Source: Rhodospirillaceae bacterium (GTDB lineage Bacteria > Pseudomonadota > Alphaproteobacteria > GCA-2731375). From it: a DNA stretch of 32,652 nucleotides. Location: assembly GCA_002731375.1 (NCBI GenBank), contig PCBT01000054.1, positions 24,196-56,847 of the forward strand. The letters are read 5' to 3'. The notes under the pieces are model-generated. The model had not been told where the DNA came from. It did not search any database and saw only the letters and a list, made by a program, of their open reading frames with translations. Below are positions 1 through 7,892 of the stretch, piece after piece; within the stretch, counting starts at the first letter, position 1, and each line of letters opens with the position of its first letter. A program made the position numbers and the translations under genes.

Positions 1-1518
1 GACGCGAAACTAGCGGATGAATTATTTCAAGGGCGCTACCGTTTCGTCGGGCGGGAGGCCAGCGCACCCAATCAGCCGCCATGGCGTTTGCGGCCCGATG
101 ATGCCGAGTGGCTGGCCGAGCTGCATGGCTTCGCATGGCTACGCCATTTCGAGGCTTCGGGCGGCGAAACAGCGCTGGCCTATGCGAGGCGGCTGGTTCG
201 CTCATGGATCGACCTTTGTGGCGACATCGACCCCTTGACCTGGTCTCCGGGCGTGCTCGGGCAACGTTTGCTGGCGTGGCTGGTGCATGGGCGGTTTCTG
301 CTGCAAGGCGCGGACGAGGAATTCTCCGCCGCCTATCTGGGCTCCCTTGCGGTGCAATGGCAGCATTTGCAGCGCACCAGCGACGATGCAGCAAGCGGTA
401 GCGAAGAATTGCTGGCCTTGTTGGGTCTGGTTTACGGCGCCATGGCGCTGCCTGATGAAGGCAATGCCGTAAGCAAGACCTTGCAACAACTGGAAAGTCT
501 GATCGCACGTCAAACCATGGCCGATGGCGGATATAACAGCCGTGCGCCATCGGACCTGATGGCCGCGCTAAGGTATTTGATCAGCCTTCGCGAAGCGCTG
601 ACCGACACCGGACGTGCGGTACCTGATTGGCTGCAAAACAAGATCAGCCGCATGGCGCCCATGTTGCGTGGTTTGCGTCATGGCGATGGTGGTTTGGCCT
701 TGTTCAACGGCGGTATCGAGGAAAGCCGAGATGTCGTGGATATCACCTTGTCCCAGGCCCGGGTCAAGGGCAAGGCCGTGCCCAACGCTGTGCAATCGGG
801 ATTTCAGCGCATGGCTGCGGGCAGCGTTATCCTTTTGGCCGACACGGGCGCGCCGCCAGCCGGCAAATGGGGTCGGTATGCCCATGCGGGCGGTACCTCG
901 TTCGAACTCTCCATCGGCAGGCAGCGCCTGGTGGTTAATTGTGGCAGCGGACGCGGACACAGTGCCGAATGGCGCGAGGCCGCCCGGTCAACGGCGGCGC
1001 ATTCGACATTGCATATGGATAAAGCCAACGCCTGGCCGATTTCTGACACGGGCGATTTTGGACCCGAACCCGCGCGCTTGAACTGCCGCCGGCACGAGGA
1101 TGATCTGGGGAATACCTGGTTGGAACTGTACCATAATGCTTACCGCCAACGCTTTGGCGTTACCCATCGCCGGCGCCTGTATCTGGATGCGTCCGGAGAA
1201 GATTTTCGCGGCGAAGACCGATTGGATGTGGGTGGCTTAACGGGTGCGTCCGATGAAGTCGTGGGTCATGCCGTTGCCGTACGGTTTCACCTGCACCCCG
1301 ATGTAAGGGCCTCGGCCGTTCAGGGTGGCTCGGCCATTCTGCTGCGCTTGAAGGGCGGTCAGGGTTGGCGGTTTCGCGCCAGCGGCGCTGAAATTAGCAT
1401 GGAAGACACCGTCTATCTGGGGCAGAGCGGCCCGATCCGCCGCAGTCAGCAGATCGTTCTTTCCACAACCACCAATGCGGATGGCAACGTCATCAAATGG
1501 GCCTTCAAACAGGCCTAG
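1..1518 (+). CDS. Heparinase II/III-like protein, 5'-truncated by the window edge
   Basis: The frame is open from base 1, so the start lies upstream; about 505 residues are visible. The beginning has the pattern usual before the alpha-helical domain of this family (a GRYRFVG-like strand, then W...LAELHGFAWLRHF). The C-terminal half carries the beta-sandwich hallmarks YAHAGGTSFELS, RQRLVVNCGSG and a RSTAAHSTLHMD segment, which mark the heparinase II/III C-terminal domain. Members cleave or bind acidic polysaccharides. Alphaproteobacterial versions of this kind are mostly uncharacterised and the substrate cannot be read from the sequence. It converges on nth with only 12 bases between the two stops. 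An internal TTG at position 88 is an unlikely start because the coding pattern clearly continues upstream. Confidence 0.85.
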   Translation, partial: DAKLADELFQGRYRFVGREASAPNQPPWRLRPDDAEWLAELHGFAWLRHFEASGGETALAYARRLVRSWIDLCGDIDPLTWSPGVLGQRLLAWLVHGRFLLQGADEEFSAAYLGSLAVQWQHLQRTSDDAASGSEELLALLGLVYGAMALPDEGNAVSKTLQQLESLIARQTMADGGYNSRAPSDLMAALRYLISLREALTDTGRAVPDWLQNKISRMAPMLRGLRHGDGGLALFNGGIEESRDVVDITLSQARVKGKAVPNAVQSGFQRMAAGSVILLADTGAPPAGKWGRYAHAGGTSFELSIGRQRLVVNCGSGRGHSAEWREAARSTAAHSTLHMDKANAWPISDTGDFGPEPARLNCRRHEDDLGNTWLELYHNAYRQRFGVTHRRRLYLDASGEDFRGEDRLDVGGLTGASDEVVGHAVAVRFHLHPDVRASAVQGGSAILLRLKGGQGWRFRASGAEISMEDTVYLGQSGPIRRSQQIVLSTTTNADGNVIKWAFKQA

Positions 1519-1530
1519 CGCGAAACTACC

Positions 1531-2166
1531 CTAAACCGTGGCCTTGGCCTTGTAGCCGCAGACATCCCTGACGATGCAGGCCGGGCAGTCGGGCTTGCGC
1601 GCCTTGCAGATATAGCGGCCATGCAGGATCAGCCAGTGGTGGGCGTGTTGCCGATATGCCTCTGGCACCCGTTTCTCCAGCTTGCGCTCAACCTCCAGCG
1701 GGGTTTTGCCGGGCGCCAGACCGGTGCGGTTGCCCAGACGGAAGAGATGCGTATCGACGGCAATGGTGGGCTGGCCAAATGCAATGTTGCAGACCACGCT
1801 GGCGGTCTTGCGCCCCACGCCGGGCAGGCTTTCCAGCTCTTCCCGGCTTTCCGGGACCTTGCCATCAAATATATCCAGCAGGCGGCGGCTGAGAGCGATG
1901 ACATTCTTGGCCTTGGTGTTGAACAGCCCAATGGTGCGGATGTGCTGCTTCAGCTTGGCTTCGCCCAGGGCTAGCATGGCGGCTGGATTGTTGGCCTCTT
2001 TGAACAACGCCTTTGTGGCCTTGTTGACACCTACATCCGTGGACTGGGCTGATAACACCACGGCGACCAGCAGAGTGTAGGTGTTGGCGTAGTTCAATTC
2101 ACCTTTCGGCTCCGGGTCGGCGGCCTGCAGGCGGGCAAAGAAAGTCTCTATATTCGCTTTTTTCAT
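1531..2166 (-). CDS. nth: Endonuclease III (DNA glycosylase/AP lyase)
   Basis: This base-excision repair enzyme removes oxidised pyrimidines and nicks the abasic site. The protein has 211 residues, the same as E. coli Nth, and the key positions coincide: helix-hairpin-helix LPGVGRKTA with catalytic Lys120, Asp138 in VDTH, and the [4Fe-4S] ligands Cys187, Cys194, Cys197 and Cys203 in a C-x6-C-x2-C-x5-C pattern. It lies 34 bases downstream of dapB on the same strand and is probably cotranscribed with it. No Shine-Dalgarno sequence stands out before the ATG, which would fit translation following dapB. Confidence 0.97.
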   Translation of the reverse strand: MKKANIETFFARLQAADPEPKGELNYANTYTLLVAVVLSAQSTDVGVNKATKALFKEANNPAAMLALGEAKLKQHIRTIGLFNTKAKNVIALSRRLLDIFDGKVPESREELESLPGVGRKTASVVCNIAFGQPTIAVDTHLFRLGNRTGLAPGKTPLEVERKLEKRVPEAYRQHAHHWLILHGRYICKARKPDCPACIVRDVCGYKAKATV

Positions 2167-2200
2167 GTTCCAAACTGTTTCTTATGGGAACCGTGCTAGC

Positions 2201-3007
2201 TCAGAGACCAAGAACATCGGCCATGCCGTACAGGCCATTTTCCTTGTCGGCCAACCAGCGCGCGGCACGGATGCCACCACGGGCAAAGATCGCCCGGTCC
2301 GTCGCCTTGTGGCTCAGTTCGACCCGTTCATCATCCGCCGCGAAGATCATCGAATGCTCGCCCGCCACATTGCCTCCCCGCAGGGCGGCATAGCCGATAT
2401 CGCCCCGGTTCCGCTCGCCGGTGATACCATGACGACCGCCGTTGGCGACCGCGTCATGGTCCACGCCCCGGCCCGCCGCCGCCGCCTTGCCCAATAGCAA
2501 CGCTGTGCCCGAGGGCGCATCGACCTTGTAGCGGTGGTGCATCTCGACCACCTCGATATCGAAGTCTTCATCCAGCAGGCTGGCCACCTGCTTGGTGACT
2601 AGGGCTAGCACGTTGACGCCCAGGCTCATGTTGCCTTCCCGCATGATGGCGATGGCCCCCGCTGCCTTGCTGATTGCCGCATCATCCTCCGCCGTCATGC
2701 CCGTGGTGCCGATCACAAGATTGGTCTTGCTCTCCACCGCCAGGGCGGCATGGGCCACGGTCGCCGCCGGCACGGTGAAATCAAGCACCACCGCTGATCG
2801 TTCAAACATCGGGCGTGGATCAGCCTCCACCAGAAGGCCCAGATTATCCAGCCCGGCCAGTTCGCCCAGGTCCCGGCCCAGATCGTCGTGCCCGGTCCGT
2901 TCGGAGCCGCCGGCAATGGCGCAGCCCTCGGTGGCCGCGATTTGCCGCAACAGATTGATGCCCATGCGTCCCGCACAGCCGACCACGCCAAATTGTAAAT
3001 CCGTCAT
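2201..3007 (-). CDS. dapB: 4-hydroxy-tetrahydrodipicolinate reductase
   Basis: DapB makes tetrahydrodipicolinate with NAD(P)H in the diaminopimelate/lysine pathway. The 268-residue protein has normal length. Visible motifs are the N-terminal nucleotide loop GCAGRMG (residues 10-16), DFT (76-78), GTTG (100-103), and the catalytic signature EMHHRYKVDAPSGTA (155-169) with the His pair and Lys161. The start is ATG at 3007, preceded on the minus strand by a purine-rich GGGGAGAGAGAAA that serves as ribosome binding site. An AT-rich TAGTATAAAAT lies about 30-40 bases further upstream and could hold the -10 element; no convincing -35 was seen. nth follows in the same direction. Confidence 0.97.
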   Translation of the reverse strand: MTDLQFGVVGCAGRMGINLLRQIAATEGCAIAGGSERTGHDDLGRDLGELAGLDNLGLLVEADPRPMFERSAVVLDFTVPAATVAHAALAVESKTNLVIGTTGMTAEDDAAISKAAGAIAIMREGNMSLGVNVLALVTKQVASLLDEDFDIEVVEMHHRYKVDAPSGTALLLGKAAAAGRGVDHDAVANGGRHGITGERNRGDIGYAALRGGNVAGEHSMIFAADDERVELSHKATDRAIFARGGIRAARWLADKENGLYGMADVLGL

Positions 3008-3129
3008 TTTCTCTCTCCCCGCTTTGCCCTGTTTGCGACGATTTTATACTATTCCATTCGTGGATGGGCTGGATATCTTGTCTTGAGGCCCTATAAGGTA
3101 GAGAACATCATTTCGGATAGAGCATTGCG

Positions 3130-3897
3130 ATGCTGATTACCTTGAACGTCACACAGCGTATCTGGGCCGTCCCGGCGGTTCTGGGGCAGGCGGCAGCGTT
3201 GCGCGGACTGCACGGCCAATTGCGGGCGCGGCTGCAACGCGGTGACTGCCTAGTCTATCTTGGCAACTATATGGGTCATGGCGACGCCGTCGCCGAGACG
3301 ATAGATGAATTGTTGAGCTTTCGGAGCGAGTTGGATGGCATACAGGTGGTCCATTTGCGCGGCGCGCAGGAGGAAATGTGGGTCAAGCTGTTGGAGATCC
3401 AATGGGCCATGCGGCCGATCGAGACCTTTCAATGGATGATGAGCCATGGGGTTGAGGCGACCTTGTGTGATTATGGCGGCGATCCGGCCGAGGCGCCGGC
3501 AAAATTCCGGGCTGGCGTGGTCGTCACCACCCGTTGGACCACGGAATTGCGGGAGAACTTTCAAGGTCATTCGGGTCATTATGAATTTCTTCATGGCCTG
3601 GCATCCGCGGCGCCAACTTCGGATGGCAGGTTGCTGTTCGTCAGCGCCGGCATCAATCCGAACAAACCGTTGGAAAAGCAGAACGATGCCTTTTGGTGGA
3701 ATGCCGCCGGCTTTGAAGACTTAAATGCCCCATTCGAAGGTTTCACCTTCGTCATCCGTGGCTTTGATGCCGACCACAATGGGCCATGGACCGGGGCGCA
3801 TGGTATCAGCATCGATGCCGCCAGCGATGCAGGCGGCCCCTTGCAGGCGACCTGTTTCGCACCCGATGGTGCTGTGTTGGAAAAACTCACGGCATAG
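3130..3897 (+). CDS. Metallophosphoesterase-fold protein with all metal motifs lost (pseudophosphatase)
   Basis: The 255-residue protein aligns by eye with PrpE/ApaH-type calcineurin-like phosphatases, but each metal-site motif is substituted. Where GDIHG is expected it has PAVLG (15-19). GDYIDRG is GNYMGHG (45-51), GNHE is GAQE (78-81), the FVHAG strand is FVSAGI (170-175), and the GHT strand reads VIRGFDA (208-214). The surrounding scaffold is kept, including LVYLG, VVHLRG, a SGHYEFLHGL segment and FVSAGINP. The frame is intact and the codon use looks ordinary, so this is a maintained protein rather than a decaying pseudogene. A non-catalytic binding or regulatory role is an inference. It lies divergent from dapB and 38 bases before metA, probably in the same transcript. 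Confidence 0.7.
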   Translation: MLITLNVTQRIWAVPAVLGQAAALRGLHGQLRARLQRGDCLVYLGNYMGHGDAVAETIDELLSFRSELDGIQVVHLRGAQEEMWVKLLEIQWAMRPIETFQWMMSHGVEATLCDYGGDPAEAPAKFRAGVVVTTRWTTELRENFQGHSGHYEFLHGLASAAPTSDGRLLFVSAGINPNKPLEKQNDAFWWNAAGFEDLNAPFEGFTFVIRGFDADHNGPWTGAHGISIDAASDAGGPLQATCFAPDGAVLEKLTA

Positions 3898-3935
3898 CAG
3901 GCGGCGGTTGAAGCGGTTAAAGAGGAATTGAACAT

Positions 3936-4862
3936 ATGCCGATCAAGGTTCCGGACAATTTGCCGGCGCAGAGGACGCTGGAAAGTGAAGGTGTTCTGCT
4001 GATCACTGAAGGTGCTGCAATGCGCCAGGATGTCCGTCCGTTGGAGATCGCGCTGTTGAACCTGATGCCGGAAAAGATCAAGACCGAAACCCAGATCGCC
4101 CGGCTGCTTGGCGCGACGCCGTTGCAGATTGCACTGACCCTGGTAACCACGTCCAGCTATGCGCCCAAGAATACCTCTGCCGAACATATGCTGGCCTTCT
4201 ATCGCCCCTGGGGAGAGGTTCGCGAGCGTAAGTTCGATGGCCTGATCATCACCGGCGCACCGATCGAGACCTTGCCGTTTCACGACGTCGTCTATTGGCC
4301 GGAGCTGACGCAAATTTTTGACTGGTCACAAACCAACGTTCAGGAGACCTATAATATCTGCTGGGGCGGGCAGGCGGCGTTGCAGCATTTTCATGGCGTG
4401 CCCAAATATGAACTGCCGCAAAAATTGTTTGGAGTCTTCCCCCACCATGTGCGCGGCGGGCAAGACGGCCTGTTGCGCGGATTTGATGACCAGATCATGG
4501 TACCGGTTAGTCGGCATACGGAAGTGCGGCGCGAGGATTTGCCGAAGGATGCTGGGCTAACCGTACTGCTGGAGTCGGATGAGGCCGGCCTGTGCCTGAT
4601 CCGGGACGAGGCGCGGCGGCAGATCTATATGTTCAACCACCTGGAATACGATACCCATACATTGGCGGATGAATATCGCCGTGACGCTGCCACCGGCGAG
4701 GATATCCAACTGCCGGCCCATTATTTTCCCGGCGATGATCCGGCCCTGGCGCCGATCAATCACTGGCGGGCCCATGCCAACGTGTTTATCGGCAACTGGA
4801 TCAATGATCTTTATCAATCCACATCGTTTGAACTGGCCGGTATTCCCAAGCCCAGAAAATAG
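3936..4862 (+). CDS. metA: Homoserine O-acyltransferase MetA, predicted to use acetyl-CoA
   Basis: MetA activates homoserine in methionine synthesis. The 308-residue protein has the catalytic triad at the E. coli positions: Cys142 in the nucleophile motif (ICWGGQAAL), His235 and Glu237 in NHLEYD. GAPIE places Glu at residue 111. In characterised MetA enzymes Glu111 goes with acetyl-CoA use, while Gly111, as in E. coli, goes with succinyl-CoA. The likely activity is therefore homoserine O-acetyltransferase (EC 2.3.1.31) despite the usual succinyltransferase annotation of the family. AGAGGA nine bases before the ATG is a good ribosome binding site. No SAM-II type aptamer was recognised in the 38-base gap upstream or before the preceding gene. 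Confidence 0.95.
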   Translation: MPIKVPDNLPAQRTLESEGVLLITEGAAMRQDVRPLEIALLNLMPEKIKTETQIARLLGATPLQIALTLVTTSSYAPKNTSAEHMLAFYRPWGEVRERKFDGLIITGAPIETLPFHDVVYWPELTQIFDWSQTNVQETYNICWGGQAALQHFHGVPKYELPQKLFGVFPHHVRGGQDGLLRGFDDQIMVPVSRHTEVRREDLPKDAGLTVLLESDEAGLCLIRDEARRQIYMFNHLEYDTHTLADEYRRDAATGEDIQLPAHYFPGDDPALAPINHWRAHANVFIGNWINDLYQSTSFELAGIPKPRK

Positions 4863-4867
4863 CGGCC

Positions 4868-5608
4868 CTACATCACCACGCCGCCATCGATGGTATAGAC
4901 CTGCCCGGTGCAAAAGGCGCTTTCGTCTGAGGCGAGGAACAGTACCAGATTGGCGACTTCTTGCGCCGTGCCCAGGCGGCCCATGGGTTGGCGGGCGATG
5001 AAGTCCTTGCGCTGTTGCACCGGATCGTCAGCGGCGTTGATGCGGTCGCCCAGGGAGGGCGTGTCGACCGTACCCGGCGCGATGGCGTTGCAGCGGACGC
5101 CTTGGCCCACATAGTCGGCGCCGATGGATTTGGTAAGCCCGATTACGGCGGCCTTTGACGAACTATAGACGCAGCGGCTGACGATACCCTTCATGGCGGA
5201 GGCGACGGAGGATGTGTTGACGATGCTACCGCCGCCGTTTTTCAGCATGGCGGGCAGGAAGGCCCGGCACATTCGGTACATGGACTTCACGTTCAGATCG
5301 AAGGCGAAATCCCAGTCCTCTTCCGTGGCCTCCAACAATGTGCCGTTGTGTACATAACCGGCGCAGTTGAACAGAATGTCCACCGCGCCGTGACGTTCCG
5401 CCGCCGTCTGAATGGCGGCGGCGTCGCGGGCATCCAGTTGTTCGGTGATAATATTTTCCTGGCCATCCAATTCGCCAAGAATATCCATATTGATATCTGT
5501 GGCGATGACCTGGGCCCCTTCACGCAGAAAGGTTTCGACCGTCGCCCGGCCAATACCCTGTGCGGCGGCGGTGATGAAGGCCCGTTTTCCGGCCAGACGT
5601 CCACTCAT
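4868..5608 (-). CDS. SDR oxidoreductase, DHRS6/BDH2-like
   Basis: This NAD(P)-dependent short-chain dehydrogenase has 246 residues. The nucleotide loop TAAAQGIG (13-20), NCAG (81-84), Asn106, Ser133/134, Tyr148 and Lys152 (YSSSK) are all present. It resembles the DHRS6/BDH2 group closely, sharing segments such as AAAQGIG, VIATDIN, NVKSMY, CVYSSSKAAVIGLTKS and PGTVDTPSL. Group members include cytosolic 3-hydroxybutyrate dehydrogenase type 2 in animals and sugar-acid dehydrogenases such as 2-keto-3-deoxy-L-fuconate dehydrogenase in bacteria. It follows the DenD-like gene by 11 bases, so a role in sugar-acid oxidation is plausible but unproven. Its stop lies five bases from the stop of metA. Confidence 0.85.
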   Translation of the reverse strand: MSGRLAGKRAFITAAAQGIGRATVETFLREGAQVIATDINMDILGELDGQENIITEQLDARDAAAIQTAAERHGAVDILFNCAGYVHNGTLLEATEEDWDFAFDLNVKSMYRMCRAFLPAMLKNGGGSIVNTSSVASAMKGIVSRCVYSSSKAAVIGLTKSIGADYVGQGVRCNAIAPGTVDTPSLGDRINAADDPVQQRKDFIARQPMGRLGTAQEVANLVLFLASDESAFCTGQVYTIDGGVVM

Positions 5609-5619
5609 GTTCTGTTCCT

Positions 5620-6597
5620 CTAATCCAATTCGTCTTCGATGTAGGCGTTGATGACGTCGGCGATATTGTCGTCGGCGGGAAAGCCCAGGGTTCCGGCCTT
5701 GTCCGAAAAGGTTGTCTTGGGCCAGCCATCGACGATGGCCTGGGTCGCGGGATCAACCTCGAAGGTGATCTTGCCCCGTGTCCGGTTGGTGTCCAAACCG
5801 TTTACCGCTGCCGCCGTATCCCCCATGGAGACGGAGAAGCCCGAGAGCAATATGGCCCGGCTGGCACCGAGTTTCGCGGCGTCCAGTCCGTGCATATGCA
5901 TAAAGCAATCCACAACAGTGCGCGGCGACATGATAGCCATGCGGGATTCTGGCGTTACCGGACAGACCATGTCGAAGCCGTTCAGGGGCTCTCGGATAAT
6001 GCCGGAGGCAAAACCCGATGCTGCCTTGTTCGGCTTGCCAGGCCGCACAACGATTGTCGGAAGGCGCATGGCCCGGCCATCAATATAACCCTTGCGGCTA
6101 TAATCGGTGATCAGGTATTCGCCCATTACCTTTTGTGCGCCATATGAGGTCTCGGGCGTGATCGGGGTCAGGTCACCCACCGTTTCGGGCACTTCACCGC
6201 CATAGACGGCCAGCGAAGAGGCAAAGACCACGCGCAGAGTACCGTCCGCGGCGCGGGCGGCTTCCAACACATTGCGGGTGCCGTCCAGGTTGACCCGATA
6301 ACCCAGGTCGAAATCAGCTTCCGCGCCCGCGCTGACCACGGCGGCCAGATGAAAGACGCTGTCAGTTCCGGCATCAACAACCTTCGCGACCAGGCCGGCA
6401 TCCGTGATGTCGCCGACCACGGCGCGCACGCGGTCATCACTGAACTCGCCGTCGGGCGGGGCCACGGCATCGAACAGAACAATTTCTGTCACGTTCTCTT
6501 TTTGTCCGGAGCCGCCGGTCAATTGTCCCAATGCCAGAATTCGATGTGCCAGTTTTCGGCCAATGAAGCCGCCGCCGCCCGTAATCACCACTTTCAT
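5620..6597 (-). CDS. NAD-dependent epimerase/dehydratase-fold protein, D-erythronate dehydrogenase (DenD)-like
   Basis: This 325-residue extended SDR starts with the Rossmann motif ITGGGGFIGRKLA, followed by VLFDAV, a GDITD acidic turn, VFHLAAVVS and the active-site SYGAQK. The DenD type is suggested by the order ILALGQL..G, then VLFDAVAPP, and by VVRPGKPNKAASGFASGIIREPL. DenD enzymes oxidise D-erythronate at C2. The usual partners OtnK, OtnC and OtnI are absent from the window, so the exact substrate is open. It is the middle gene of a three-gene minus-strand set, 66 bases after the aminotransferase and 11 bases before the SDR. The start is ATG at 6597. Confidence 0.8.
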   Translation of the reverse strand: MKVVITGGGGFIGRKLAHRILALGQLTGGSGQKENVTEIVLFDAVAPPDGEFSDDRVRAVVGDITDAGLVAKVVDAGTDSVFHLAAVVSAGAEADFDLGYRVNLDGTRNVLEAARAADGTLRVVFASSLAVYGGEVPETVGDLTPITPETSYGAQKVMGEYLITDYSRKGYIDGRAMRLPTIVVRPGKPNKAASGFASGIIREPLNGFDMVCPVTPESRMAIMSPRTVVDCFMHMHGLDAAKLGASRAILLSGFSVSMGDTAAAVNGLDTNRTRGKITFEVDPATQAIVDGWPKTTFSDKAGTLGFPADDNIADVINAYIEDELD

Positions 6598-6663
6598 CGC
6601 GTATTCCCCCTGCTAAGCATTGTTGCCAGTGTATTGCCCCATCGCGGGACCAAGGTCCAGTGT

Positions 6664-7851
6664 TTAACCCAAGAACGGCTCCAGCCTGTCCATGGCATCC
6701 TCAAGACGGTCCAGGGTGGAGGCAAAACAAAGTCGGATGAAACCTTCGCCCTGGGGTCCGAAGGCTGCGCCGGGCGCCAGTCCAACGTGGGTTTGGCGCA
6801 GGATTTCCTTACAGGTGTTCAGCGAATCCGTCATGCCATCCACGGCGAAAAAGGCATAGAAGGCACCGTCGGGGCGGTGTACCCGCACCTTGGGCATGGC
6901 CTGTAACCGATCAATGGTCAGATCGCGGGCTTGTTTATAGCGGGCCACGGTCTCGGTCACGAAACCTTCGCCGTCGCGCACGGCGGTGACGCCGGCAACC
7001 TGAGAGAAATGCGCCGGGCAGGAATAATGAAATTCAATCATCTTTTCCAAGGTTGGCATTAGGCTGGACGGCGCGGTCAACCAGCCCAGGCGCCAGCCCG
7101 TCATGCACCAGGATTTGGAAAAGCTGTTGACCACCACCAATTTATCGTCCGGTTCTGCGACTTCCAGAAAACTAGGTGCGGCGCGGCCTTTGAAATACAT
7201 CCGCGCATAAACCTCGTCAGACAGAATCCAGATGTCTCTGGCACGGCAGAAATCCAGTACCTCCCGCATCTCGTCATGGCTCATCACCCAGCCCGTGGGG
7301 TTGGAGGGGGAGTTGATCAGCATGGCGCGGGTGCGGCCATCGACCATATCGAACATCTGTTCCAGATCAAGGCTCCAGCCCTGATTGCCGAATTGCAGCC
7401 AGGCAAAACGCGGTTCGCCCCCCATTATGCGGACGGTTTCGATCAGATTTGGCCAGACCGGGGCAGTGACGACGACATTGTCGCCTGGGTTGGTCAAAAC
7501 CTGCTGCATCAGGTTCGTGGCGCTCATACCCGATGCGGTGACGGCCACACGCTCATTATCGACGGGCCGTTGGTAGAGCGCGCTCATATAATCGCCCAAA
7601 GCCTGGCGCAGTTCGGCAATACCAAAATTTTCCGTATAAAAGGTATCGCCCTGGTTCAGGGACACCGTGGCGGCCTGACAAATGAAGTCCGGCGTGGGCG
7701 CGTCAGGTTCGCCGTACCAAAGCGCGACCACGTCATCCAGGCCCATGCCTGCATTGCCTACTTCCCGAATTAATGAATTGACTAGATTTTCGACTGTTTC
7801 ACGTGCCCCCGCAGGGCCGCTGGCGAGAATCTTGCTGTTATTGTCTTGCAT
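6664..7851 (-). CDS. PLP-dependent class I/II aminotransferase
   Basis: The 395-residue protein belongs to the aspartate aminotransferase fold type I. It shows LWYGEPDAPTP near residue 45, the substrate loop SPSNPTG (Asn184), SDEVY (Asp212, Tyr215), and the cofactor lysine Lys246 in NSFSKSWCMTGWRLGW. A conserved arginine follows in GEGFIRLCFA near the C-terminus and would bind the substrate carboxylate. The amino donor and acceptor cannot be assigned. It heads the operon containing the DenD-like and DHRS6-like dehydrogenases, which hints at transamination of a keto product, but this is inference. Its start is 41 bases from the divergent cation efflux gene. Confidence 0.9.
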   Translation of the reverse strand: MQDNNSKILASGPAGARETVENLVNSLIREVGNAGMGLDDVVALWYGEPDAPTPDFICQAATVSLNQGDTFYTENFGIAELRQALGDYMSALYQRPVDNERVAVTASGMSATNLMQQVLTNPGDNVVVTAPVWPNLIETVRIMGGEPRFAWLQFGNQGWSLDLEQMFDMVDGRTRAMLINSPSNPTGWVMSHDEMREVLDFCRARDIWILSDEVYARMYFKGRAAPSFLEVAEPDDKLVVVNSFSKSWCMTGWRLGWLTAPSSLMPTLEKMIEFHYSCPAHFSQVAGVTAVRDGEGFVTETVARYKQARDLTIDRLQAMPKVRVHRPDGAFYAFFAVDGMTDSLNTCKEILRQTHVGLAPGAAFGPQGEGFIRLCFASTLDRLEDAMDRLEPFLG

Positions 7852-7892
7852 TGACTTCCCTAAATTAAGGCCGATTGGTATAGCTTCAAGCC

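Noticed and set aside
3898-3935. SAM-II riboswitch before metA
   Set aside because: The gap is only 38 bases, and no conserved SAM-II core was seen here or in the 122-base region before the preceding gene.
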